Below, piece after piece: positions 1-7,362 of a stretch of DNA of 45,270 nucleotides; position 1 is the first letter of the stretch; every line of letters begins with the position of its first letter. The notes beneath the pieces were generated by a model. That model was not told where the DNA came from, ran no database searches, and saw nothing but the letters and a program-made list of their open reading frames with translations. The stretch lies in NCBI GenBank assembly GCA_017626095.1, contig JAGAJL010000025.1, forward strand, positions 1 to 45,270, given 5' to 3'. This DNA comes from Lachnospiraceae bacterium (GTDB lineage Bacteria; Bacillota; Clostridia; Lachnospirales; Lachnospiraceae). Made by a program: the position numbers and the translations under genes.

Positions 1-180
1 ACAAAAATAATGCCCGGTTTCAACTGTCTGAAGACGAAGTCTGAGTTTTGAAACCGGGCATTTAATAAATACTTTGTGAGCATGCCGCTTAGAAATGCCG
101 AAAACCGAAGTATGAAGCGGCAAAGATATATATTTTTGTAAAGGTGACTGCCATCCCGCAAAGATTGCGAACTTTGTGAG
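1..180. repeat. Family-A palindromic element, right half (window start)
   Basis: This is the core and right half of a large nested palindrome that recurs at about 12981, 21628, 27105 and 45096. The core stem has CCCGGTTT (from 13) facing AAACCGGG (51-58), with an AGAC-GAA-GTCT tip. The right half then carries the conserved CATGCCGCTTAG, GAAATGCC and CAAAGATATATA blocks. The left half is missing because the window begins inside the element. Bases 1-67 are identical to 45204-45270. No ORF lies in it. Confidence 0.8.
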
Positions 181-452
181 AAACGTGGCAGAGCGTCTGC
201 ATAATCGGTCTGCAAGCTCCATATATCGCGCTTTTCTGACTATGCATCGTGGAAACAAATCCGAAATTGAATAAAATTTTTCTAAAATGTCTAATATTAC
301 TCTTAATTTCATAGACATATTTCTAATAAAACATATATAATAATAATGCTGTTGGAGAATGATTAATCCCAACAGCATTTCCTAGTTATATCAAATAGAA
401 TATGGTATTTGTAATAGTTTCAAATATGCATATAATGATGGAAGGTGAAAAA
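181..452. other. Intergenic leader upstream of the histidine kinase
   Basis: No gene is visible here. The stretch after the repeat is AT-rich and holds a sigma-A-like promoter (312-341). It also holds an 11-bp stem-loop, AATGCTGTTGG (345-355) with CCAACAGCATT (369-379) and a 13-nt loop. No T-run follows the stem, so it is not an obvious terminator. It sits in the predicted 5' leader of the kinase mRNA and could be a regulator site or RNA structure. Confidence 0.6.
312..341 (+). promoter_or_regulatory. Putative sigma-A promoter of the two-component operon
   Basis: TAGACA (312-317, five of six against TTGACA), an 18-bp spacer and TATAAT (336-341). It lies 112 bp upstream of the kinase start, with the 345-379 stem-loop just downstream of the expected transcription start. 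Confidence 0.55.
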
Positions 453-1601
453 ATGAAGAAAGAAAAAAAGCAGCTTTCCTTAAATGCAAAAATTATTATT
501 GCCTGTTTTTTTATGGTCATTGTTCCGAATATTTTAATCTTTTGCTCCTTAATGGGAATTAAAGGCTATTTCGAAGCCACCATGGGTTCGGCATTTCGGG
601 ACAAAGTGGACCCATCGATTTTACGATTTTTTATCATGGATACTCTGATATCCGTAATTGTTATTTTGCTAATCTGCGTGGTTATTGTCAGAAGATATGT
701 GTACAAAGAAATTGTCCGGCCGATTTCCGAATTGAATGTTGCGATGAAAAAAATAGCCGAAGGTAATCTGGATTACCGGATGGAAAACAAATACGACAGT
801 GAAATGGGAGAAGTCTTTAACAACTATGAAGAGATGCGCTTAAAATTAAAGGAATCGACCACCGAAATGATGGAAAATGAAGAGCACAATCGAGAGCTTG
901 TCAGCAACATTTCCCATGATTTAAAGACGCCGATTACTTCCATTAAGGGGTATGTGGAAGGTATCATGGATGGAGTTGCAGATACTCCGGAAAAGATGGA
1001 TCGGTATATTAAGACGATCTACAACAAAGCAAATGATATGGATCGATTGATCAATGAGCTGACAATCTATTCCAAAATCGACAACAATCGGATTCTTTAC
1101 AACTTTCAGAGAATTAATGTCAGTGATTATTTTGGAGATTGTGTTGATGAGGTTGGATTGGATTTGGAATCCAAAAATATTAAACTCAACTTTGACAATC
1201 TCATTCCGGATGATACGATGGTCATTGCCGATCCGGAGCAGATGAAGCGGGTAATCAATAATATTATCGGAAACAGTATCAAATATATGGATAAAGACCT
1301 GACAAAAGAGCAGGGAATGATTGAAATACGTCTGTTGGATGATATCGATTCCATCCGAATTGAAATAGAAGACAACGGACGTGGCATTGCTGCGAGGGAT
1401 TTAGGACGTATATTTGAGCGTTTTTACCGAACGGATGCCTCCCGTAACTCTTCCCGTGGTGGAAGCGGTATCGGTTTGTCAATTGTGAAGAAAATTATTG
1501 AAGATCATGGTGGATATATATGGGCAACCAGCAAGGAAGGCGAAGGAACCTGTATGCACTTTGTTTTAAGAAAGTATAAAGAGGTGGATGACGATGAGTA
1601 A
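453..1601 (+). CDS. Membrane sensor histidine kinase (HAMP-HisKA-HATPase_c)
   Basis: A transmembrane sensor kinase of 382 aa that should autophosphorylate on a histidine and pass the phosphate to the regulator encoded next. Two membrane segments (about residues 14-36 and 59-80) bracket a very short outer loop of about 20 aa. A HAMP linker follows (to about 132), then HisKA with NISHDLKTP (His about 155). The ATP-binding domain shows NNIIGNSIKY, DNGRGI and a GGSGIGLSIVKKI lid. The short external loop suggests it senses a membrane or intramembrane cue; this is inferred. I start at 453 because GGAAGGTG lies just upstream, whereas the upstream ATG at 402 has no ribosome site. It overlaps the regulator gene by 8 bases. 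The order kinase then regulator is the reverse of the common one. The signal and target genes are unknown. Confidence 0.9.
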   Translation: MKKEKKQLSLNAKIIIACFFMVIVPNILIFCSLMGIKGYFEATMGSAFRDKVDPSILRFFIMDTLISVIVILLICVVIVRRYVYKEIVRPISELNVAMKKIAEGNLDYRMENKYDSEMGEVFNNYEEMRLKLKESTTEMMENEEHNRELVSNISHDLKTPITSIKGYVEGIMDGVADTPEKMDRYIKTIYNKANDMDRLINELTIYSKIDNNRILYNFQRINVSDYFGDCVDEVGLDLESKNIKLNFDNLIPDDTMVIADPEQMKRVINNIIGNSIKYMDKDLTKEQGMIEIRLLDDIDSIRIEIEDNGRGIAARDLGRIFERFYRTDASRNSSRGGSGIGLSIVKKIIEDHGGYIWATSKEGEGTCMHFVLRKYKEVDDDE

Positions 1602-2283
1602 AATTTTGATTATTGAAGATGAAGAAGCAATTGCAGAATTGGAAAAGGATTATCTGGAAATGAGCGGATATGAAGTGCTCATTGAAAATGACGGAACCAA
1701 AGGTTTACAGGTAGCACTAAAGGAAAGCATTGATCTTTTGGTATTGGATTTAATGTTGCCCGGTGTAGATGGATATGAGATTTGTAAGCAGGTTCGTGAA
1801 GAAAAGAATATTCCTATTTTGATGGTTTCTGCAAAAAAAGATGACATTGATAAAATACGAGGTCTGGGATTAGGAGCGGATGACTATATGACCAAACCTT
1901 TCAGTCCCAGCGAGCTGGTTGCAAGAGTCAAAGCACACTTATCCAGATATGAACGTCTGGTAGGTTCTACACAAAAAAGCAATGACATCGTGGAAATCCG
2001 TGGAATCAAGATTGATAAAACAGCACGACGGGTATTTATTAATGGTGAGGAGAAGATTTTTACAACCAAGGAATTTGATTTGCTGACATTTTTAGCAGAA
2101 AATCCGAATCATGTATTTACAAAGGATGAGTTGTTCCGTGAAATCTGGGATATGGAATCCATTGGTGATATTGCAACGGTTACTGTTCATATCAAAAAAA
2201 TCCGTGAAAAAATTGAGTTCGATACTTCCAAGCCGCAATATATTGAAACCATCTGGGGTGTTGGATATAGATTTAAAGCTTAA
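1594..2283 (+). CDS. OmpR/PhoB-family response regulator
   Basis: A DNA-binding response regulator (229 aa), the expected partner of the kinase just upstream. The receiver domain (about 1-118) has the acidic pocket IIEDEE, the phosphoacceptor aspartate in LVLDLMLPG (about D52) and the conserved lysine in TKPFSP (about K101). The C-terminal winged helix (about 130-229) has TTKEFDLL, a recognition-helix region TVTVHIKKIREKI and the closing WGVGYRF of the OmpR class. ATGs lie at 1588 and 1594. The GAGGTGG at 1581-1587 leaves only about 3 nt to the first and 9 to the second, so I use 1594. Its coding region overlaps the kinase end, which implies translational coupling. Regulated genes cannot be told from the window. 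Confidence 0.92.
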   Translation: MSKILIIEDEEAIAELEKDYLEMSGYEVLIENDGTKGLQVALKESIDLLVLDLMLPGVDGYEICKQVREEKNIPILMVSAKKDDIDKIRGLGLGADDYMTKPFSPSELVARVKAHLSRYERLVGSTQKSNDIVEIRGIKIDKTARRVFINGEEKIFTTKEFDLLTFLAENPNHVFTKDELFREIWDMESIGDIATVTVHIKKIREKIEFDTSKPQYIETIWGVGYRFKA

Positions 2284-2297
2284 AAAGGAAAAAGATT

Positions 2298-3053
2298 ATG
2301 CAGACACAGATCCTATATGAAGATAACGATATTCTGGTTTGTTACAAGCCTGCGGGAATTGCAACACAAACAGGTGGGTTTGCAAAAATGGATGTAGTTT
2401 CCGAATTGAAGAATTATCTGGTAAAGGAAGGGAAAAAAGAGCTCTATCTTGGTCTGATACAACGTTTAGATCAGCCGGTTGAAGGTGTTTTGGTATTTGG
2501 TAAAAATCCCAAAGCGACAGCTGCACTAAATCAGCAGGTTACAGATAAAACAATGAAAAAGCAATATTTGGCTGCGATTTTTTTAGAAGATACATTGGAT
2601 TCGGATAATACCTTTTGGAAAGAAAAGGAATTACATCCGGTTGGAGAGCAGATAACACTTACCGATTATTTACAAAAAGATTCCAAAACAAATTTGTCAA
2701 AAGTTGTATCGGCAGACAACAAAGAAGCTGTAAAAGATGCAAAAAAAGCAGAATTGACATATACTATTTTTAGAAAGGAAAAAATAGATCAGGGATATAT
2801 TTTATATGTTAAAATAGATCTTCATACCGGCAGACATCATCAGATCCGGGTGCAGCTTTCCCATGCGGGAATACCGCTTTTAGGAGATTTAAAATACGGA
2901 ACAGACCTGTCAAAACAGGTAAGCCAAAAACTTTGTGTGCCTGACGTGGCACTATGTGCTCAGACGATACAACTTCGGCATCCTTCAAGCAAAAAACCAT
3001 TGGCTTTTACCATAAAACCCCAAAAAACAATTTTACAAAATGTAACAGAATAA
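2298..3053 (+). CDS. RluA-family RNA pseudouridine synthase
   Basis: A pseudouridine synthase (251 aa) of the RluA/RluC/RluD superfamily that isomerises uridines in rRNA or tRNA; the exact site cannot be predicted. The catalytic aspartate lies in LIQRLDQPVEGVLVFGKN (about D58), a divergent form of the usual HRLDxxTSGL motif. The C-terminal part has the family signature LHTGRHHQIRVQLSHAGIPLLGD. No S4 domain precedes the catalytic domain, as in short RluA types. It begins 15 bases after the response regulator with AAAGGA as ribosome site, so it is probably co-transcribed with the two-component genes. A strong hairpin with a T-run follows the stop codon (3067-3103). Confidence 0.88.
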   Translation: MQTQILYEDNDILVCYKPAGIATQTGGFAKMDVVSELKNYLVKEGKKELYLGLIQRLDQPVEGVLVFGKNPKATAALNQQVTDKTMKKQYLAAIFLEDTLDSDNTFWKEKELHPVGEQITLTDYLQKDSKTNLSKVVSADNKEAVKDAKKAELTYTIFRKEKIDQGYILYVKIDLHTGRHHQIRVQLSHAGIPLLGDLKYGTDLSKQVSQKLCVPDVALCAQTIQLRHPSSKKPLAFTIKPQKTILQNVTE

Positions 3054-3066
3054 AAGAAAACGGATT

Positions 3067-3103
3067 TCCCATACTATCAAAAGGTGATAGTATGGGATCT
3101 TTT
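3067..3103 (+). terminator. Terminator-like hairpin enclosing the next gene's RBS and start codon
   Basis: A perfect 13-bp stem, TCCCATACTATCA (3067-3079) with TGATAGTATGGGA (3085-3097), closed by the 5-nt loop AAAGG and followed by TC and five T residues. It has the form of a Rho-independent terminator for the pseudouridine synthase. The loop is the Shine-Dalgarno sequence and the stem contains the ATG (3092-3094) of the AI-2E-family gene. Confidence 0.75.
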
Positions 3104-4135
3104 TATGATGATATCAAAAAACATCAAAAGGAAATTTATTTTATTCTGGCAGCAGTCGGTATTTTTCTTTTAATCAAATATATTGTCGTATTTATTCTGC
3201 CTTTTGTAATAGCGGGGATCTATGTCTATATTATACGAAGCCCCCTTTTGTTTCTTCATAAAAAGACCAAAATCAATAAAGGCTTTTTATCGGGGCTGTT
3301 CCTGTTTTTGTTTCTTTCCATCGTTATTGTGCTGACCTGGTACATCGGAATGAAAGGATTTTTTCGTTTTAAAGAATTTGTTCTGCATCTGGGAATATAT
3401 GAAAAAAGTATATCAGGTTTTATACATGAAAGCTGTTGTTCCATAGAAAAAAATTTGGGAATTAATTCTGTTTATGTAGAAAATCTGATTATCGACAGAG
3501 TGGATATTCTGATGGAAAATATAGAGAAGGATTTATTGCCCGGAATTGTCGGACAGACATTTTCATATGGAAAAACACTGTTTTCCGGCTTTATGTTTTT
3601 GATCGTAACTATCATTGCCGCAGTTCTGTTTGCACAGGATTATGACCGGATTCTGGAAAAAACCAAAAAAATTCCCTTTCTGGGAGAAATGACTTTGATG
3701 GTGGGAAAACTGATCCGGACTGTCGGTAAATATCTTTTGGCACAGATAAAAATCATGTTAATTATCAGCTTGATTTGTTTTGTGGGATTTTTAATTTGTG
3801 ATTATAACTTTCCGTATCTGTGGGCACTGGTGACCGGATTTTTGGATATGCTTCCATTCATCGGAACGGCCATGGTTTTATTGCCGCTTGCAGTATTTCA
3901 GTTGCTCATGGGAAATGAAATGGCAACGCTTATTTTACTTATAACCTTTGTGGTTTCCGCCATAGCCAGAGAGTTGCTTGAGCCAAAACTTATCGGAAAA
4001 AGCATGGGGATTTGGCCAATCGGAATATTAGCATCTGTCTATATCGGGATGAAAGCATTCGGAACAGCAGGTGTGTTGTGGGGACCCTTGTATTTATTGA
4101 CTTTATTCGAGTTGTACAAACGGCTTTATCATTGA
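3092..4135 (+). CDS. AI-2E family (UPF0118/PerM-like) integral membrane protein
   Basis: A polytopic membrane protein (347 aa) of the AI-2E transporter family. Members have been linked to autoinducer-2 export, Na+/H+ exchange or other roles, so the substrate is open. Hydrophobic segments lie at about residues 15-55 and 70-95, with several more in the second half. The second half carries the family's LWALVTGFLDMLPFIGT and VSAIARELLEPKLIGKSMG motifs. The central soluble stretch (about 95-165) is typical. The reading frame is open back to 2954 inside the preceding gene, but the only sensible start is 3092, with AAGG 8 bases upstream. Both lie inside a terminator-like hairpin, so translation may depend on read-through and on opening that structure. 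Confidence 0.87.
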   Translation: MGSFYDDIKKHQKEIYFILAAVGIFLLIKYIVVFILPFVIAGIYVYIIRSPLLFLHKKTKINKGFLSGLFLFLFLSIVIVLTWYIGMKGFFRFKEFVLHLGIYEKSISGFIHESCCSIEKNLGINSVYVENLIIDRVDILMENIEKDLLPGIVGQTFSYGKTLFSGFMFLIVTIIAAVLFAQDYDRILEKTKKIPFLGEMTLMVGKLIRTVGKYLLAQIKIMLIISLICFVGFLICDYNFPYLWALVTGFLDMLPFIGTAMVLLPLAVFQLLMGNEMATLILLITFVVSAIARELLEPKLIGKSMGIWPIGILASVYIGMKAFGTAGVLWGPLYLLTLFELYKRLYH

Positions 4136-4160
4136 CAAATACATGTATAGTGCATAAAAT
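4132..4160 (+). promoter_or_regulatory. Strong sigma-A promoter for proS
   Basis: TTGACA (4132-4137), a 17-bp spacer and TAAAAT (4155-4160), overlapping the stop codon of the preceding gene. It predicts a 5' leader of about 200 nt before the proS start. Confidence 0.75.
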
Positions 4161-4166
4161 GGAACT

Positions 4167-4366
4167 GATTAGGCTGTAAAAGGAAAATAGCAGGACTATG
4201 CCTATTTTTAGAAAAATTTTTGCATGCGTATTTAGTACATTTGCATTGTCATCCAGGTGAGATCGTGCCTGTAATAGAATATGCAAATTTCGTAAAAACA
4301 CAATTGTAAATAGAGAAAGAATACAGTCTATAAAATTTATAGATAAAAACAGAAAGGGAAAGAAAA
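4167..4366 (+). promoter_or_regulatory. Long structured 5' leader of proS
   Basis: About 200 nt lie between the predicted start of transcription and the proS ATG. The first part folds as AAAATAG...CTATTTTT followed by an AT-rich run, like a weak attenuator. The second part (about 4218-4275) is a diverged half-copy of the family-B palindrome between proS and ackA, and holds ATTTGCAT...ATGCAAAT and CAGG...CCTG pairings. No T-box consensus (AGGGTGGNACCGCG) is present, so this is not a recognisable tRNA-sensing leader. Confidence 0.5.
4218..4275 (-). repeat. Diverged half-copy of the family-B palindrome
   Basis: Aligned by eye over about 56 bases, this matches the reverse complement of part of the element at 5825-5987 at roughly 80% identity. 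Shared blocks are ATTTAGTAC, TTGTCATCCA, GTGAGA and ATAGAATA. The opposite arm is not recognisable. It lies in the proS leader, so proS is flanked by two related sequences in opposite orientation. Confidence 0.6.
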
Positions 4367-5812
4367 ATGGCTGAGAAGAAACTAGTAGAAGCGATAACAG
4401 CTATGGAAGACGATTTTGCACAATGGTATACAGACGTTGTAAAAAAGGCAGAATTGATCGATTATACAAGTGTAAAAGGATGTATGGTTTTTAAACCCGC
4501 CGGATACGCAATTTGGGAATTAATCCAAAAGCAGTTAGATGCTCGCTTTAAAGAGACGGGAGTCGAAAATGTTTATCTGCCGATGTTCATTCCGGAAAGT
4601 CTTTTACAAAAAGAAAAAGATCATGTTGAAGGATTTGCACCGGAAGTAGCATGGGTTACACATGGAGGACTTCAGCCATTACAGGAGAGAATGTGTGTAA
4701 GACCGACATCCGAAACCTTATTCTGTGATTTTTATAAAAATGATATCCAGTCTTACAGAGATCTTCCAAAGGTATACAATCAGTGGTGTTCGGTTGTCCG
4801 TTGGGAAAAAGAGACCAGACCGTTTTTAAGAAGCCGCGAATTCTTATGGCAGGAAGGTCATACGGCACATGCGACAGCAAAGGAAGCAGAAGAAAGAACC
4901 ATTCAGATGCTCAATGTCTATGCAAAATTCTGCGAAGAGGTTTTAGCGATTCCTGTTATTAAAGGAAAGAAAACAGATAAAGAAAAATTTGCCGGAGCGG
5001 AATCTACATACACGATTGAAGCGTTAATGCATGATGGTAAAGCATTACAATCCGGTACCAGTCACAACTTCGGCGACGGATTTGCAAAGGCATTTGGTAT
5101 TCAGTTTACAGATAAAGACAATACATTAAAATATGTTCATCAGACTTCTTGGGGTATGACAACCAGATTGATCGGTGCTGTTATCATGGTTCATGGTGAC
5201 AATTCAGGACTTGTTCTTCCGCCCCGTGTAGCTCCGACTCAGGTTATGATCGTTCCGATTCAGCAGAAAAAAGAAGGTGTGTTGGATAAAGCATATGAAT
5301 TAAAAGAGCGTTTAAGCAAAGCACATGACAGCAACCTTCGCGTAAAAGTAGACGATTCTGATAAATCACCCGGATGGAAATTCTCAGAATGTGAGATGAG
5401 AGGTGTTCCGGTTCGTGTCGAAATTGGACCGAAAGATATCGAAGCAGGCAAATGTGTCCTGGTTCGCCGTGATACCAGAGAAAAAATCGAATGTGCACTC
5501 GATGACGTGGAAACCGAAGTACTTAAGTTACTCGATATAATGCAGGTTGAAATGTTAGAAAGAGCAAGAGAGCACAGAGATCAACATACCTACGTTGCAA
5601 AAACAATGGATGAATTTGAAAAGATCTTCAATGAAAAATCCGGATTTGTAAAAGCAATGTGGTGCGGAAACCGTGAATGTGAAGATATCATAAAAGAAAA
5701 ACTGGCAGTAACCAGTCGTTGTATGCCGTTTGAACAGGAAAATCTTGCAGACACCTGTGTTTGCTGTGGCAAACCGGCAACCAAGATGGTTTACTGGGGC
5801 AGAGCATACTAA
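4367..5812 (+). CDS. proS: Prolyl-tRNA synthetase, type 3
   Basis: A class II aminoacyl-tRNA synthetase (481 aa) that charges tRNA-Pro. Length and motifs fit the short archaeal/eukaryote-like ProS type 3, which lacks the internal editing domain of the long bacterial form. Visible are motif 2 around [26 protein letters not shown] (within about 140-170), the [13 protein letters not shown] motif 3 region (about 262-275), the anticodon-binding domain from about 285 and a C-terminal zinc-type segment with CxxC (CVCCG) ending in the typical Y. It has its own promoter and a long leader. It is followed by a large palindrome, then ackA. The assignment is firm; leader control is only inferred. Confidence 0.96.
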   Translation: MAEKKLVEAITAMEDDFAQWYTDVVKKAELIDYTSVKGCMVFKPAGYAIWELIQKQLDARFKETGVENVYLPMFIPESLLQKEKDHVEGFAPEVAWVTHGGLQPLQERMCVRPTSETLFCDFYKNDIQSYRDLPKVYNQWCSVVRWEKETRPFLRSREFLWQEGHTAHATAKEAEERTIQMLNVYAKFCEEVLAIPVIKGKKTDKEKFAGAESTYTIEALMHDGKALQSGTSHNFGDGFAKAFGIQFTDKDNTLKYVHQTSWGMTTRLIGAVIMVHGDNSGLVLPPRVAPTQVMIVPIQQKKEGVLDKAYELKERLSKAHDSNLRVKVDDSDKSPGWKFSECEMRGVPVRVEIGPKDIEAGKCVLVRRDTREKIECALDDVETEVLKLLDIMQVEMLERAREHRDQHTYVAKTMDEFEKIFNEKSGFVKAMWCGNRECEDIIKEKLAVTSRCMPFEQENLADTCVCCGKPATKMVYWGRAY

Positions 5813-5824
5813 GAAATATAATAA

Positions 5825-5987
5825 TTTCATTTTGTATATGATGAATTTACTATTCTATCACAGACGCGTTCTCACTTGGATGACAACGTAACAGTACTAA
5901 ATTCGCAATAAATTGCTCATTAAGTGCTGACGTTGTCATACAGTCTGTGAGTAGAATAGTAAATTTCATCAATTATACAAAATGAAA
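5825..5987. repeat. Family-B large nested palindrome between proS and ackA
   Basis: The 163-bp stretch folds on itself almost end to end. The outer arms start TTTCATTTTGTATA and end TACAAAATGAAA; with three small indels about 41 of 45 positions pair. An inner stem ATGACAACGT/ACGTTGTCAT is perfect and encloses CAGTACT/AGTGCTG and a GCAAT-AA-ATTGC tip. One 14-base insertion (GCGTTCTCACTTGG) makes the left side longer. Its sequence is unrelated to family A, but the architecture is alike. It could stop transcription of proS in both directions. Confidence 0.8.
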
Positions 5988-6020
5988 ATAAATATAAGAT
6001 TAAGAAAAGAGGCTGTAAAA

Positions 6021-7229
6021 ATGAATATTTTGGTAATCAACTGCGGTAGCTCTTCTTTAAAATATCAGCTTATCGACAGCGAAAGTGAAAAAGTACTTGC
6101 AAAAGGATTATGTGAAAGAATCGGGATTGACGGTAGTGCCATTACGCATCAGCCGGCAGGTGGTGACAAGGTAACAACTGAGGTTCCCATGCCTGACCAT
6201 ACCGAAGCGGTAAAATATGTGATCGAAAAATTAACTGACCCCGAAGTCGGTGTTGTAAAATCATTGGACGAAATCGGCGCAGTCGGACACAGAATTGTTC
6301 ATGGTGGCGAAAAATTTGCCAGCAGCGTTGTCATCGATGATGAGGTATTAAAAGCAGTAGAGGAATGCAATGATCTTGCACCTTTACACAATCCGGCCAA
6401 TCTGATTGGTATCAATTCCTGCAAAAAAATTATGCCCGGTGTTCCTATGGTTGCTGTATTTGATACTGCATTCCATCAGACCATGCCAAAAAAGGCGTAT
6501 TTATACGGACTGCCTTATGAATATTATGAAAATTACAAAATCCGTCGTTATGGTTTCCATGGTACCAGCCATGATTTTGTAAGCAACCGTGTGGCTGAGA
6601 TTTTAGGAAAAAAACGCGAAGATATAAAAATCATTGTATGCCATCTTGGAAACGGTGCTTCCGTATCAGCCGTTAAAAACGGACAGTGTGTGGATACTTC
6701 CATGGGTCTTACTCCTTTAGAGGGATTAATTATGGGAACAAGATCCGGAGATTTGGATCCTGCTATTATCAGTTTTATTGCGCAGAAAGAGAATCTTTCT
6801 GCGGAAGAAGTAATCAATATCTGTAATAAAAAATCCGGTGTACTGGGATTATCCGGTGGACTTTCCAGTGATTTCCGTGATCTTGGAAATGCAGCAGAAG
6901 AAGGAAATGAAAAAGCTAGAACTGCTTTAGAAACCTGGAGTTATCGAGTAGCAAAATATATCGGAGCTTATGTTGCAGCCATGAATGGTGTAGATGTGAT
7001 TGCCTTTACAGCCGGTGTCGGTGAAAACAATTTTATGGCAAGAGAAATGATTTGCGAATATTTAGGTTACCTTGGGGTAACGATTGATAAAGAAGCAAAT
7101 AAAATTCGCGGGGAGGAAATCACTATTTCCACACCGGATAGTAAGACAACCGTTATGGTGGTTCCCACCAACGAAGAGCTGGCCATTGCCAGAGAAACAC
7201 TGCGTCTGGTAAACTGCGAAAATAAATAA
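6021..7229 (+). CDS. ackA: Acetate kinase
   Basis: Acetate kinase (402 aa) interconverts acetyl phosphate + ADP and acetate + ATP, the last step of fermentative acetate production. It shows the family start MNILVINCGSSSLKY, the GHRIVHGG segment, VAVFDTAFHQTMP, RRYGFHGTSH, CHLGNGAS, MGTRSGDLDP and the ending FTAGVGEN...R. Length matches the family. I start at 6021 because GAGGCTG lies just upstream and the conserved N-terminus begins there; the frame is open a further 39 bases upstream. The usual partner gene pta is not beside it. The large palindrome at 5825-5987 separates it from proS. A long stem-loop (about 7247-7290, ATCTG...CTTTCTATA with TATAGAGAG...CAGAT) follows the stop. Confidence 0.97.
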   Translation: MNILVINCGSSSLKYQLIDSESEKVLAKGLCERIGIDGSAITHQPAGGDKVTTEVPMPDHTEAVKYVIEKLTDPEVGVVKSLDEIGAVGHRIVHGGEKFASSVVIDDEVLKAVEECNDLAPLHNPANLIGINSCKKIMPGVPMVAVFDTAFHQTMPKKAYLYGLPYEYYENYKIRRYGFHGTSHDFVSNRVAEILGKKREDIKIIVCHLGNGASVSAVKNGQCVDTSMGLTPLEGLIMGTRSGDLDPAIISFIAQKENLSAEEVINICNKKSGVLGLSGGLSSDFRDLGNAAEEGNEKARTALETWSYRVAKYIGAYVAAMNGVDVIAFTAGVGENNFMAREMICEYLGYLGVTIDKEANKIRGEEITISTPDSKTTVMVVPTNEELAIARETLRLVNCENK

Positions 7230-7302
7230 TTTGCAAAGCTATCTGTGCTTTCTATATAGAATAATGCCTATCACGTATAGAGAGTCAGATAAATGAAAGA
7301 TT

Positions 7303-7340
7303 TTGTTGGGATCAAGGGGTAAACCTAATGAACCCAACAA
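7303..7340 (+). repeat. Family-C stem-loop, single inverted example
   Basis: TGTTGGG (7304-7310) pairs with CCCAACA (7333-7339). The loop begins ATCAAGGGGTAAACC. On this strand the GTTGGGATCAA block matches the reverse complement of the motifs at 38663 and 44457. It lies in the leader of the GT-C gene, ending about 20 nt before its start. Confidence 0.5.
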
Positions 7341-7362
7341 TATAAAATTAATCGGAGAATAT

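Noticed and set aside
4167-4366. T-box riboswitch in the long proS leader
   Set aside because: The conserved T-box sequence (AGGGTGGNACCGCG) and an antiterminator/terminator pair are not present. The second half is better explained as a family-B half-copy.
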